Shown one piece after another: positions 9,139 through 18,684 of a stretch of 64,000 nucleotides of DNA (position 1 is its first letter; each line of letters begins with the position of its first letter). The notes under the pieces are model-generated. The model searched no databases. It had not been told where the DNA came from and was given only the letters and a program-made list of their open reading frames with translations. The DNA is from Knoellia sp031844405 (lineage in GTDB: Bacteria > Actinomycetota > Actinomycetes > Actinomycetales > Dermatophilaceae): positions 682,001 through 746,000 of the forward strand of contig JAUZVC010000003.1 in assembly GCA_031844405.1 (NCBI GenBank), given 5' to 3'. The position numbers and the translations under genes were made by a program.

Positions 9139-10307
9139 GTGAACGGGCTGTCGACGCCGTCCGCGGTCGTGCGGCCGAAGTGGCCGTAGGCGGCCGTCGG
9201 CTTGTAGATCGGGCGGAGCAGGTCGAGCGCGTCGAGGATCGCGGCCGGGCGCAGGTCGAAGACGGAGAGGATCGCGTCCTGGATCTTGTCGGCCGGGACC
9301 GTCTCGGTGCCGAACGTCTCGACGTAGATGCCGACGGGCTGGGCCTTGCCGATGGCGTAGGCGACCTGGACCTCGCAGCGGCGGGCGAGACCCGCGGCGA
9401 CGACGTTCTTGGCGACCCAGCGGGTGGCGTAGGCGGCGGAGCGGTCGACCTTCGACGGGTCCTTGCCCGAGAAGGCCCCACCACCGTGGCGGGCCATGCC
9501 GCCGTAGGTGTCGACGATGATCTTGCGGCCGGTGAGGCCGGCGTCACCCATCGGGCCACCGATGACGAACGTGCCGGTCGGGTTGATGAGCGAGCGGTAG
9601 TCGCTCGTGTCGAGGTCGGTGCCGGTCTCGGCGAGCTCCTCGAGGACCGGGGCGATGACGTGCTTCTCGATGTCGGGGCTGAGCAGGCCCTCGAGCGAGA
9701 TGCCGTCGGCGTGCTGGGTCGAGAGGACGACGGTGTCGAGCCTGACGGCCTTGTCACCCTCGTAGCCGATCGTCACCTGGGTCTTGCCGTCGGGCCGCAG
9801 GTAGGCGAGCTCCTCGGACTTGCGGACGGCCGTGAGCCGCTCGGAGAGGCGGTGCGCGAGGAAGATCGGCAGTGGCATGAGCTCGGCGGTGTCGTCGCAG
9901 GCGTAGCCGAACATGAGGCCCTGGTCGCCGGCGCCCTGCTTGTCGAGCGGGTCGACGCCACCGGTGCGGCTCTCGTAGGCCGTGTCGACGCCCTGCGCGA
10001 TGTCGGGGCTCTGCTGGCCGATGGAGACCTCGACGCCGCAGGACGCGCCGTCGAAGCCCTTTGTCGAGCTGTCGTAGCCGATGCCGAGGACGGTGTCACG
10101 CACGATCTTGGGGATCTCGACGTAGGCCTCGGTCGTCACCTCGCCGGCGACGTGCACGAGCCCGGTCGTGACCATCGTCTCCACCGCGACGCGGGCGCGG
10201 GGGTCCTGCTGGAGCATCGCGTCGAGGATCGAGTCGGAGATCTGGTCACAGATCTTGTCGGGGTGCCCTTCGGTGACGGACTCGGACGTGAACAGGCGTG
10301 CAGCCAC
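9087..10307 (-). CDS. metK: S-adenosylmethionine synthetase
   Basis: Makes S-adenosylmethionine from methionine and ATP in the cytoplasm. 406 residues. Signatures: FTSESVTEGHPDKICDQISD at the N-terminus, GAGDQGLMFGYA in the middle, and GGGAFSGKDPSKVDRSAAY (methionine and phosphate binding). GTG at 10307 is the start, preceded by a GAAAGAGAG purine stretch; longer in-frame readings extend into the divergent upstream region and look non-coding. No SAM riboswitch was recognised upstream. Confidence 0.96.
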   Translation of the reverse strand: MAARLFTSESVTEGHPDKICDQISDSILDAMLQQDPRARVAVETMVTTGLVHVAGEVTTEAYVEIPKIVRDTVLGIGYDSSTKGFDGASCGVEVSIGQQSPDIAQGVDTAYESRTGGVDPLDKQGAGDQGLMFGYACDDTAELMPLPIFLAHRLSERLTAVRKSEELAYLRPDGKTQVTIGYEGDKAVRLDTVVLSTQHADGISLEGLLSPDIEKHVIAPVLEELAETGTDLDTSDYRSLINPTGTFVIGGPMGDAGLTGRKIIVDTYGGMARHGGGAFSGKDPSKVDRSAAYATRWVAKNVVAAGLARRCEVQVAYAIGKAQPVGIYVETFGTETVPADKIQDAILSVFDLRPAAILDALDLLRPIYKPTAAYGHFGRTTADGVDSPFTWERTDRVEDLQRAAKG

Positions 10308-10469
10308 CCGGGGCTCTCTTTCGTGCGGGGTCAGGATTGCGTGCCGAACGGCACCGAGGGTCAAATCTAACCCCTCGCCGTTCCACTGCAAGCACCTCGC
10401 CCACGACCTGGGCGCCGCCGGGTGGTCGTCCCCGCCACACGCCACGGGCGAGCCCCGTCGGAGTGCGGC

Positions 10470-11867
10470 ATGATGTGCCGCGTGAACGACCCCCTCGACC
10501 TCCTGGCGCGAGCGCAGCGCCTGGCGGAGGAGGTCCGCGCCGAGTCGCTGCGTGAGGTGGCCGAGGCCCGCCGGGACGCGGCCCAGGTGCGCGCGCGCAC
10601 GGCCGACACCCTGAGCGAGCTCGAGGGTGTCACCGCGACGCTCGACCGCGCCCGAGCCGAGGCTGCGGCCGTCATCGAGGCGGCCCGCGAGGAGGCCGGC
10701 GCGCTGCTGGCCGACGCCGCCGACCAGGCCTCGCTCGTGCGCACGAGGTCGTCAAAGGCGGCCGACGAGGCGCTGTCGATCGCCGAGGAGGACGCCGAGG
10801 AGCGGCTCGCCCAAGCCGACCAGCGTGCCGCATCGCTCGTCGCCGACGCCGAGCGCATCGCGCGCGAGCGGCTCGACGCCGCCTCCCACGAGATCGCCAC
10901 CGCCCGTGAGCAGTGGTCGGCCGAGCGCGCGGCGCACGAGAGCGAGATCACGGGGCTGCGCTCGCGCGCGGAGGAGGACGCCTCGCGGCTCCGGTCCGAG
11001 GCGGACGCGTATGCCGTCCGCCACCGTCGCGAGGCGGAGCTCGCCGCCGAGGCCTCGCGCTCCCAGACCGAGCACCACGCGTCCGTCGCGGAGCAGGAGC
11101 GGGAGGCTCTGCTCGCCGCGGCACGCACCGAGGCCGCCGAGCACCTCGACCGGTCACGCGCGGAGGCCGACGAGCTCATCCGCTCGGCCGAGGCGCACCT
11201 CGCCTGGGCCCAGGCCACCGTGCGTGACATCGTCGGCACGTCCGAGCGCGAGACGATGGCCCAGCGCCGCGAGCACCACCAGTCGCTGTCCGACCGCGCG
11301 CGGGCACAGCGCGAGCGCATCACCGCGCTCGCGGCGAGCGCGGCCGCGCGGGCCGCCGACCTCACCTCGGAGGCCGAGGCCGAGTCGACGCACCTGCGGG
11401 CCCAGGCCACGACGGTGCTCGAGGCGGCCCGCGCTGATGCCGCCCGCACCCTCGAGGACGCGCGCCGCGAGGCTGAGCGCATCACGCGCGCGGCGAGCGA
11501 GCGGGTCGAGCAGGCCGAGGCCCGGGCCGAGCGACGGCTGGCCGAGGCCGAGCGCGGCGCGCAGCTCGTCCGGCGCAGCGCCGCCGACGACGTCGAGCGG
11601 TTCCAGCGTGAGGCCCACGAGCAGCACCGCGCCGCCCGCGCCGAGATCCTCCGGATCACGAGCGAGGCGCAGTCCCGCTCCGACGCCATCCGCGCCGAGG
11701 CCGAGGCCAGCGTGGCCCGGGCCCGCGACGAGGTCACCGCCCTCGCGGCCCGCCGCGACGCGATCACCGCCCAGCTGGCCGACCTCAGCGGCGTCATCGA
11801 CGCGCTCGCGGTCGGCGAGCCGAACCCGTCCTCCCCGCCCCCCACCCCGCACCAGGAGCAGTCATGA
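10470..11867 (+). CDS. Long Ala/Glu/Arg-rich coiled-coil protein
   Basis: A 465-residue protein that is almost entirely heptad-rich (A, E, R and D; phrases such as RAEAEASVARARDEV), so it should form a long alpha-helical coiled coil. No signal peptide or membrane segment; a short proline-rich tail (PSSPPPTP) ends it. The ATG at 10470 has a GGAG 6 nt upstream; GTG 10482 is an alternative. It overlaps the following DivIVA-like gene by ATGA, so the two are translationally coupled. By analogy with actinobacterial filament-forming coiled coils (Scy/FilP type) a polar or cytoskeletal role is possible, but this is inference. Confidence 0.8.
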   Translation: MMCRVNDPLDLLARAQRLAEEVRAESLREVAEARRDAAQVRARTADTLSELEGVTATLDRARAEAAAVIEAAREEAGALLADAADQASLVRTRSSKAADEALSIAEEDAEERLAQADQRAASLVADAERIARERLDAASHEIATAREQWSAERAAHESEITGLRSRAEEDASRLRSEADAYAVRHRREAELAAEASRSQTEHHASVAEQEREALLAAARTEAAEHLDRSRAEADELIRSAEAHLAWAQATVRDIVGTSERETMAQRREHHQSLSDRARAQRERITALAASAAARAADLTSEAEAESTHLRAQATTVLEAARADAARTLEDARREAERITRAASERVEQAEARAERRLAEAERGAQLVRRSAADDVERFQREAHEQHRAARAEILRITSEAQSRSDAIRAEAEASVARARDEVTALAARRDAITAQLADLSGVIDALAVGEPNPSSPPPTPHQEQS

Positions 11868-13078
11868 ACACGCCCGCCTTCCCGACGATCTTCCGCGGCT
11901 ACGACCCAGCCGCGGTCGACCGTCACCTCGCCTCCGTCGAGCAGACGGCCGAGTCGGCTCGCCAGGAGGTGGCCGGCCTCACCGTCGAGCTCACCAAGCT
12001 CACCCAGGAGAACGCCGAGCTCGCCAAGGAGCTGGCCAAGCAGAAGGCCGTCGTCGCCGACCTCGAGGCCCGCGAGGTCCAGCCCTCCTCCCCCTCCTTC
12101 GCCCACCTCGGTGAGCGCATCGGTTCGATGCTCACGCTCGCCGACGAGGAGGCCGCCTCGATCCGCTCGTCCGCCACCGCGGACGCCGAGGAGCACCGTC
12201 GCCTGGTCGAGGAGTCGGCCACGTCGGTCCGCACCGAGGCCGACCGCTACGCCGAGGAGGTTCGCCAGCGCGCCGACGTCGAGGCGTCCGAGATCGTCGC
12301 CAAGGCGAAGCAGGAGTCCGCCATGCTGCTCGACGACGCGGGGCGCGAGGCCTCGGCCCGTCGCGAGGAGGCCGAGGCCTACTTCGAGAGCCAGCGGGCC
12401 CGTGCCGCCGCTGCTGCCGCGGACTTCGAGAGCACCCTGCAGGAGCGGCGCGGTCGCGCGGCGCAGGAGTTCATGACGGCCGAGAGCGCCCACGAGCTGC
12501 GCCTGCAGGAGCTGCAGGAGCAGGCCGACCTGCTCACCCGTGAGGGCGAGGAGCAGCGTGCCGCGCACGCGGCGGAGGCCGTGTCGATCCTCGACCAGGC
12601 CAAGGCCGAGGCGTCGGCGATGGTGACGACGGCCAAGGAGCAGGCCGACCGGATCAAGCGCGACTCCGAGCGCGAGCTCGCCGCCGCCACCGCCCGCCGC
12701 GACAGCATCACCGCTCAGCTGAGCAACGTCCGCAACATGCTCGCCACCCTCGGTGGGGCGTCGGCGCTGGGCCAGGCCGGCTTCGGCGACCAGGCCACCG
12801 ACGAGCCCGCGGCCGGGGCGGCCGCGGAGACGGACGCCCCCGACGCGACCGCCGACGCCGACGTCACCGCCGAGCCCGCCGACGCCGACGTCACCGCCGA
12901 CGCCGACGTCAGCGCCGATGCCGACGTCACCGCCGAGTCCGTCGACGAGCCGTCGGACGCCGCCGACCACGGGACCGGGGAGGGCAAGGCCGCGGACGAC
13001 GTTGAGGCCGAGCGCGAGGCCGAGCTGGCCGGAGCCACGGACGCCAAGGGCGGCAAGGGCGGCCGCAAGAAGAAGTAG
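11864..13078 (+). CDS. DivIVA-domain coiled-coil protein with acidic repeat tail
   Basis: 404 residues. The N-terminus FPTIFRGYDPAAVDRHL matches the membrane-binding DivIVA/Wag31 signature (RGYDPxxVD). A coiled coil follows to about residue 290. The C-terminal tail (about 310-375) is acidic low complexity built from repeats of the type ADADVTAEP / ADADVSADADVTAE and ends in a basic KGGRKKK. DivIVA proteins mark curved membrane at poles and septa, so this may recruit the preceding coiled-coil protein there (inference). The pair is inverted relative to metK and coaBC on either side. Confidence 0.85.
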   Translation: MNTPAFPTIFRGYDPAAVDRHLASVEQTAESARQEVAGLTVELTKLTQENAELAKELAKQKAVVADLEAREVQPSSPSFAHLGERIGSMLTLADEEAASIRSSATADAEEHRRLVEESATSVRTEADRYAEEVRQRADVEASEIVAKAKQESAMLLDDAGREASARREEAEAYFESQRARAAAAAADFESTLQERRGRAAQEFMTAESAHELRLQELQEQADLLTREGEEQRAAHAAEAVSILDQAKAEASAMVTTAKEQADRIKRDSERELAAATARRDSITAQLSNVRNMLATLGGASALGQAGFGDQATDEPAAGAAAETDAPDATADADVTAEPADADVTADADVSADADVTAESVDEPSDAADHGTGEGKAADDVEAEREAELAGATDAKGGKGGRKKK

Positions 13079-13121
13079 TCGCCGCCTTCGCGCTGCACCA
13101 CCGGAGCACCGCCGTCGGACC

Positions 13122-13152
13122 TCGACCCCGGGACGCCTCGTCCCGGGGTCGA
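13122..13152 (+). terminator. Perfect 14-bp hairpin, probable terminator
   Basis: TCGACCCCGGGACG at 13122-13135 pairs perfectly with 13139-13152 around a 3-nt loop. It lies 44 nt after the DivIVA-like gene and 96 nt before the end of the convergent coaBC gene. There is no U-tract, as is usual in high-GC actinobacteria, so it could serve both directions. Confidence 0.7.
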
Positions 13153-13247
13153 CGTCTGTCCGGACGCCCACGGTGTGCCCGTTCACGCAGGATCCACCCG
13201 CAACAGGTCGGTCTCAGAAGCCGGGCCCACGGGGGTCCGGGCCGGGG

Positions 13248-14642
13248 TCAGATCAGCTCGGTGACGACGTCCCAGACGGCGTCGGCGACCGCTGCCTTGC
13301 TCGCGGGCCCGACCTCGACGGTCTCGTCGCTCCCCCGGCGCAGGATTGTCACCGTGTTGTCGTCGGCGCCGAACGTCTTGTCGACGCCGACCTCGTTAAC
13401 GACGAGGACGTCGCACCCCTTGCGCTCGAGCTTGGCCCGGCCGTGGTCGAGCACGGAGCCGGTGTCGTCGCCGGTCTCGGCCGCGAACCCGACGATGACG
13501 GGGCTCGTCGCACTCCCCCGGCTCGTGACGAGCTCGGCGAGGATGTCGGGGTTGCGCACGAGCGTGATCGTCGGGGCCGACTCGTCCGCGGACCCGTCAT
13601 CGGCGGTGCCGTGCGACTTCTTGATCTTCGTCGGTGCGTAGTCCGCGGGCCGGAAGTCCGCGACGGCCGCGGCCATGACGACCGCGTCGGCGCCGGCGGT
13701 GGCGGCCACGACGGCGTCGCGCAGCTGGAGGGCGGTCTCGATGGCGACGACCTCGACCCCCGCGAGGTCGGACGGCGCCGACGTGACGAGGGTGACCTGC
13801 GCGCCACGGGCCGCGGCCGCGGCCGCGAGGGCCCGGCCCTGCTTGCCCGAGCTGCGGTTGCCGAGGAACCTCACGGGGTCGAGCGGCTCGCGCGTGCCGC
13901 CGGAGGTGACGACGACCCGTCGCCCGGCGAGGTCCCCACGACGCGCTGCAGCCTCTGCGGACGTGGCGGCTCCAGTCGCCGGATCCGCAGACGCAGTCGG
14001 GCCCGCCGACGCAGTGAGGCCCGCGGACGCCTCGCCGGTGGAGGCGACGCCCGCGGCGGGGTCGGTCGACGGTCCGCGCAGCCCGGCAACCTCGGCGGAG
14101 GAGGGCTGGTGACGGGAGCGGGCGAGCTCACGCTCGCACACGGCATACAGGTCCTCGGGCTCGGGAAGGCGGCCGGGACCGGTGTCCTTGCCGGTGAGGC
14201 GCCCGCTCGCGGGAGGGACGACGTGGACGCCGCGCTCGGTGAGCGTGCTGACGTTGGCCTGCGTCGCCGGGTGGTCCCACATCTCGGTGTGCATCGCCGG
14301 CGCGAGGACGACCGGGCAGCGCGCGGTGAGGAGCACGTTGGTGAGCAGGTCGTCGGCCTGTCCGGTGGCGGCCTTCGCGAGCAGGTCCGCGGTCGCAGGG
14401 GCGACGACGACGAGGTCGGCCTCCTGCCCCAGGCGCACGTGCGGCACCTCGTGGACGTCGGTCCAGACGTCGGTGCTCACGGGCTTGCCCGACAGGGCGG
14501 CCCACGTCGGGGCACCGACGAACCTCAGCGCCGCCGCGGTCGGGACGACGGTGACGTCGTGCCCCGCCTCGGAGAGCAGCCTCAGGAGCGAACAGGCCTT
14601 GTATGCCGCGATGCCGCCCGCCACACCGAGGACGACGCGCAC
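13248..14642 (-). CDS. coaBC: CoaBC, phosphopantothenoylcysteine decarboxylase/synthetase
   Basis: Bifunctional CoA-pathway enzyme: CoaB joins cysteine to phosphopantothenate, CoaC decarboxylates the product with FMN. The CoaC domain (1-175) has GGIAAYK, the active His68 in VPHVRL and PAMHTEMW (115-122). The CoaB domain starts near 240 with TSGGTREPLDPVRFLGNRSSG. Between them is a linker of about 60 residues (175-237) rich in Ala, Ser, Thr and Gly with near-repeats TASAGP and TASADP, much longer than in typical CoaBC. GTG start at 14642, 7 nt after the rpoZ stop. Confidence 0.94.
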   Translation of the reverse strand: MRVVLGVAGGIAAYKACSLLRLLSEAGHDVTVVPTAAALRFVGAPTWAALSGKPVSTDVWTDVHEVPHVRLGQEADLVVVAPATADLLAKAATGQADDLLTNVLLTARCPVVLAPAMHTEMWDHPATQANVSTLTERGVHVVPPASGRLTGKDTGPGRLPEPEDLYAVCERELARSRHQPSSAEVAGLRGPSTDPAAGVASTGEASAGLTASAGPTASADPATGAATSAEAAARRGDLAGRRVVVTSGGTREPLDPVRFLGNRSSGKQGRALAAAAAARGAQVTLVTSAPSDLAGVEVVAIETALQLRDAVVAATAGADAVVMAAAVADFRPADYAPTKIKKSHGTADDGSADESAPTITLVRNPDILAELVTSRGSATSPVIVGFAAETGDDTGSVLDHGRAKLERKGCDVLVVNEVGVDKTFGADDNTVTILRRGSDETVEVGPASKAAVADAVWDVVTELI

Positions 14643-14649
14643 GGGGAGC

Positions 14650-14913
14650 TCAGTCCTCGATCTTCTCTGAGGTGAGCATGTTGCTGTTGATCTCGCGCAG
14701 GGCGATGCTCAGCGGCTTGTCGTGGACCTCGGAGTCGACGAGCGGGCCGACGTACTCGAGGAGGCCCTCCTGGAGCTGTGCGTAGTAGGCGTTGATCTGG
14801 CGCGCGCGCTTGGCCGAGTAGAGGACGAGGGAGTACTTGGAGTCGGCGTGCTGGAGCAGCTCGTCGATCGGCGGGTTGGTGATGCCGATGGGGTTGGCCT
14901 TGGTGCCGGACAC
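14650..14913 (-). CDS. rpoZ: RNA polymerase omega subunit
   Basis: 87-residue omega subunit, which helps assemble beta' into RNA polymerase. The fold-defining segment is PPIDELLQHADSKYSLVLYS followed by AKRARQIN. The C-terminal extension through EVHDKPLSIALREI is typical of actinobacterial omega. GTG start at 14913. It lies between gmk and coaBC, the usual order. Confidence 0.95.
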   Translation of the reverse strand: MSGTKANPIGITNPPIDELLQHADSKYSLVLYSAKRARQINAYYAQLQEGLLEYVGPLVDSEVHDKPLSIALREINSNMLTSEKIED

Positions 14914-14933
14914 GGAATCAGTCTCGTTTCGTT

Positions 14934-15497
14934 TCAGGTGGGGGTGCGCATCAATGATACGAGTTCGTCGGCGGCCCGCCGAACGTCGTCGTTGACGATG
15001 GTGACGTCGAACTCCTCGGCGGCCGCCAGCTCCGCCTTGGCGGTGGTGAGCCGGACCTCGCGCTCCTCGGCGCTCTCGGTGCCGCGGCCGACGAGCCGGC
15101 GGACGAGCTCGTCCCAGCTCGGCGGGGCGAGGAAGACGAAGAGCGCGTCGGGCATGGTCTCGCGCACCTGGCGCGCGCCCTGGAGGTCGATCTCGAGCAG
15201 CGCCGGCCGCCCCTCGGCGAGCGCGGCCTCGACCGGGCCGCGGGGCGTGCCGTACTGGGCACGGCCGTGGACGGTCGCGAACTCGAGGAGCTCGCCGTGG
15301 TCGACCATGCGGCCGAACTCCTCGTTGGACACGAAGTGGTAGTGCACGCCGTCGACCTCGGTCGGGCGCGGCTTGCGGGTCGTCGCCGACACCGACAGCC
15401 AGACGTCGGGGTGGTGCTCGCGGACCCAGGCCGCGACGGTGCCCTTGCCGACCGCGGTCGGTCCCGCGAGCACGGTGAGGCGTGAGGCCGGGCTCAC
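14934..15497 (-). CDS. gmk: Guanylate kinase
   Basis: Phosphorylates GMP to GDP with ATP. 187 residues. P-loop GPTAVGKGT at 12-20, GMP-binding SATTRKPRPTEVDGVHYHF, and the ALLEIDLQGARQV Walker-B-like strand. The GTG at 15497 overlaps the mihF stop as GTGA, so it is translated from the mihF transcript. Confidence 0.96.
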   Translation of the reverse strand: MSPASRLTVLAGPTAVGKGTVAAWVREHHPDVWLSVSATTRKPRPTEVDGVHYHFVSNEEFGRMVDHGELLEFATVHGRAQYGTPRGPVEAALAEGRPALLEIDLQGARQVRETMPDALFVFLAPPSWDELVRRLVGRGTESAEEREVRLTTAKAELAAAEEFDVTIVNDDVRRAADELVSLMRTPT

Positions 15498-15811
15498 GCC
15501 TTGCCGAAGTGCGTCAGGAGTGCCGAGATCTGGTTCTGGCCGAGACCTCGCACGCGACGGCTCTCGCTGATGCCGATCTCCTCCATGAGCGCCTTCGCCT
15601 TCACCCGGCCCACGCCGGGCATCGACTCGAGGAGCGCGGAGACCCGCATCTTGCCGATCACGTCGTTCGTCTTCCCTTCGGTGATGACCTCACCGAGGTC
15701 ACCCTGTGCGTACTTGAGCCGGTTCTTGACCGATGCCCGCTCACGCCGTGCCTGAGCGGCCTTCTCCAGCGCGGCAGAACGTTGCTCCTGTGTCAGCGGC
15801 GGGAGTGCCAT
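15494..15811 (-). CDS. mihF: Integration host factor, actinobacterial type
   Basis: A 105-residue nucleoid-associated protein of the mycobacterial IHF family, unrelated to enterobacterial IHF. It starts MALPPLTQEQRSAALEKA and has the helix-hairpin-helix-like DNA-binding run MPGVGRVKAKALMEEIGI, ending ISALLTHFGKA. It binds DNA without strong sequence preference and is a host factor for phage integration. ATG at 15811 with GGAGG 9 nt upstream. A gap of 134 nt from pyrF suggests its own promoter for mihF-gmk-rpoZ-coaBC. Confidence 0.95.
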   Translation of the reverse strand: MALPPLTQEQRSAALEKAAQARRERASVKNRLKYAQGDLGEVITEGKTNDVIGKMRVSALLESMPGVGRVKAKALMEEIGISESRRVRGLGQNQISALLTHFGKA

Positions 15812-15945
15812 GGCGGGGATCCTCCAAGGGGTGTGACGACGCTGCTTCTCAACGCCTTCGGGCGATTTAACCATGCTCCCCCCATCGGCATCTGACCGGT
15901 AATCGCACAGGTCAGCGTGGGTCCGGCACATCGGCCGGGTCGCCG

Positions 15946-16803
15946 TCAGGTGAGCAGTGCTCCCATGGCCTCGCTCGTGCGGGCCGCCCGGTCGCGCAGG
16001 GCGGCGACGTCGGGCCCGGCGCCGAGCACCTCCCGGCTGCTCGCGGGCAGCACGTTGGGCAGGGCGTCACCGAAGACCCGCCTGAGGTCCTCGGCCGTGC
16101 CACCCTGGGCGCCGACGCCCGGCGCGAGCAGCGGGCCGCTCACGGCGGCGAGGTCGAGCTGCAGGTCCTGGACCGCAGAGCCGACTGTCGCACCGACGAC
16201 GAGGCCGACGTGGCCGAGTTCGCCCCGCGCCGCCGCAGCGGCGTTGTCGGCCGTCGCGCCCGCGACGACGGTGCCGGCCACCGACCGGCCGTCACGCACC
16301 GCGTGCTGGACCTCGGGACCCTCGGGGTTCGAGGTGAGCGCGAGCACGAAGACGCCGCGCCCGGTCTGCTCGGCGAGGTCGATTGCCGGGCGGAGTGAGC
16401 CGTAGCCGAGGTAGGGGCTCACGGTCACCGCGTCGGGGGCGTCGACCGCATCCTTGCCGAGGAAGGCCTCGGCGTAGGCGTCCATCGTCGTGCCGATGTC
16501 GCCGCGCTTGGCGTCGACGAGGACGAGGGTGCCCGCCCCCCGGAGGTCGCGGACCGCCTCCTCGAGGACGCCGACCCCGGCGGAGCCGAAGACCTCGAAG
16601 AACGCCGACTGCGGCTTGACGACGGCGACGTGGCCGGCGAAGGCCTCGACGCACGCCCGGGTGAACGCCCGCAGGCCGTCGAGGTCGTAGGCGAGCCCCC
16701 ACGACTCGACGAGTGCGCGGTGGGGGTCGATGCCGGCGCAGAGCGGGCCGAGACGTCCGGTCGCCTCGCGCAGCCGCTGCCCGAACGTGGGGGCCGTGGT
16801 CAC
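15946..16803 (-). CDS. pyrF: Orotidine 5'-phosphate decarboxylase
   Basis: Last step of UMP synthesis: decarboxylates OMP. 285 residues, of the longer type common in Actinobacteria. Active-site run LVDAKRGDIGTT (Lys99) and a C-terminal LLAPGVGAQGG phosphate-binding segment are present. The GTG at 16803 overlaps the pyrD stop as GTGA. It is the last gene of the pyr operon; no other gene intervenes before mihF. Confidence 0.96.
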   Translation of the reverse strand: MTTAPTFGQRLREATGRLGPLCAGIDPHRALVESWGLAYDLDGLRAFTRACVEAFAGHVAVVKPQSAFFEVFGSAGVGVLEEAVRDLRGAGTLVLVDAKRGDIGTTMDAYAEAFLGKDAVDAPDAVTVSPYLGYGSLRPAIDLAEQTGRGVFVLALTSNPEGPEVQHAVRDGRSVAGTVVAGATADNAAAAARGELGHVGLVVGATVGSAVQDLQLDLAAVSGPLLAPGVGAQGGTAEDLRRVFGDALPNVLPASSREVLGAGPDVAALRDRAARTSEAMGALLT

Positions 16804-17762
16804 GGGATCACCATCCTGTCGTGCGCGACCCCGACGAGCTCGGTGAGACGAGCGACGCCGTGGGACTCGGCGAGGGCCTCGAGCTCGGTGAGGACGCGCT
16901 GGGGTGCGGTCGGGTCGTTGAACGTCGCGGTGCCCACCTGGACGGCGGAGGCGCCGGCGGCGATGAGCTCGAGCGCGTCGCGGCCCGAGCGCACTCCGCC
17001 CACGCCGATGAGCGGCACCGTCTGGAAGCGGCCGTCTCGCATCGCGGCCGTGACCTGCCAGAGGGCCCGGACGGCCACGGGGCGGATCGACGGGCCGGAG
17101 AGGCCGCCGGTGATGCCGCCGAGGTGGGGGCGGAGCCGGTCGGTGTCGATGACCATGCCGAGGAGGGTGTTGATCATCGTGAGGCCACTCGCGCCGGCCT
17201 TCACCGCGGCGTCGGCGATCGTGACGATGTCGGTGACGTCTGGGGTGAGCTTGGCGAACATCGGGACGTCGCGCGGGAGCTGCTCGCGCACGAGCGCGAC
17301 GACCTTGGCCGACGACAGCGGGTCGCAGGCGAAGACGAGACCGCGGTTGGCGACGTTGGGGCACGAGATGTTGACCTCGACCCCGACGACGCAGTCGAAG
17401 GCGTCGCTGTCGGCGAGGACCTTCGCCACGTCGGCGAACTCGCCGGCCGTGTTGCCCGCGATCGAGACGAGCACGCGGGCACCGACCGACTTGAGCCACG
17501 GCAGGTCCTGCTCGACGAAGGCGTGGATGCCGGGCCCCTGGAGGCCGATCGAGTTGAGCATGCCCGACGCCGTCTCGGCCATGCGGGGGGTGCCGCGGCC
17601 CGAGCGCGGGTCCATCATCACCGTCTTGGTGACGAACGCCCCGAGCTGCGAGACGTCGAAGAACCGGTGCAGCTCGCGGCCGTTGGCGGCGCAGCCCGAC
17701 GCCGTCATCACCGGGTTGGGCAGGGTGCGGCCCGAGAGCGTCACGGAGAGGTCGACCGTCAT
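16800..17762 (-). CDS. pyrD: Dihydroorotate dehydrogenase, type 1B catalytic subunit
   Basis: FMN enzyme oxidising dihydroorotate to orotate. 320 residues. The segment VEVNISCPN carries the Cys base used by class 1 enzymes (class 2 uses Ser), and GGVRSGRDALELIAAGA is the FMN phosphate loop. The neighbouring pyrK confirms the NAD-linked 1B type. ATG at 17762 overlaps the pyrK stop by 4 nt. Confidence 0.95.
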   Translation of the reverse strand: MTVDLSVTLSGRTLPNPVMTASGCAANGRELHRFFDVSQLGAFVTKTVMMDPRSGRGTPRMAETASGMLNSIGLQGPGIHAFVEQDLPWLKSVGARVLVSIAGNTAGEFADVAKVLADSDAFDCVVGVEVNISCPNVANRGLVFACDPLSSAKVVALVREQLPRDVPMFAKLTPDVTDIVTIADAAVKAGASGLTMINTLLGMVIDTDRLRPHLGGITGGLSGPSIRPVAVRALWQVTAAMRDGRFQTVPLIGVGGVRSGRDALELIAAGASAVQVGTATFNDPTAPQRVLTELEALAESHGVARLTELVGVAHDRMVIP

Positions 17763-18684
17763 CAGTGGCCACCCACCCTCGGCGCGCCGACGGCGTCGGC
17801 GGGCACGCCGCACACCCCGTCGTGGAACGCCTCCCAGCGGATGCGGTCGCCGCGGAAGACCGGTCCCTCGACGCAGGAGCGGACCATCTTCGTCACGCCC
17901 TCCTTGTCGCGGACCGGCATGACGCAGGTCATGCAGACCCCGACGCCGCAGGCCATCGCCTCCTCGACGGCGACCTGCGCGACCGCCCCGTGCTCGCCGG
18001 CGACGCGGGTCACCGACTGGAGCATCCCCATCGGACCGCAGGCGTAGACGACGGCGGCACCGGTGCGCTCGAAGACCTCGGGGAGCACGTCGCTCACCCA
18101 GCCCTTGTGGCCGGCCGACCCGTCGTCGGTCGTCACCGTGACGCCGTCCGCGGCGCGCCGCGCCTCGACGACGCCGAAGAGCCGGTCCTCGGACGCCGCG
18201 CCGAGCACCATCTCGACGGTGCACCCGCGCTCGCGCAGGACGTCGGCGAGCCAGAAGAGCGGCGCCGAGCCGTAGCCACCGCCGACGAGGACGGTCGCCA
18301 CCGGCTCGGTGGGCAGCGGGAAGGGACGGCCCAGGGGCGCCACGACGTCGACCGCGTCGTGCGCGCGCAGGGCGGCGAGCCACTCGGTGCCCGGCCCCTT
18401 GGCCGCGATGACGAGGTCGAGGGTGCCGCCGTAGGTGCCGGACGGGCTCACCTTGTGGATCGAGAACGAGCGGCGCAGCAGGTTGCCGGTCGTCGGCCCG
18501 CCGACCGCGAGCGCGGCGAACTGGCCCGGCCGTGCGAGCTCGGCGACGCCGGGCGCGACGATCGTCAGGTGGTGGTAGGCGCCGACCCGGCGGGTCGCGA
18601 TGACCTCACCGCGCACCTGCACGACACCGATGCCGGGGCGCGACGCACCCACGGGACGCGCACCGGCCTCGGGACGACCAGCGC

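Noticed and set aside
10308..10469. Possible SAM riboswitch upstream of metK
   Set aside because: I looked for SAM-I, SAM-II and SAM-IV core motifs in the 160-bp divergent region and saw none.
10367..13186. 939-residue minus-strand frame opposite the coiled-coil pair
   Set aside because: The repetitive Ala/Glu/Arg codons leave the opposite strand open; the plus-strand pair has an RBS, a DivIVA signature and coupled overlap.
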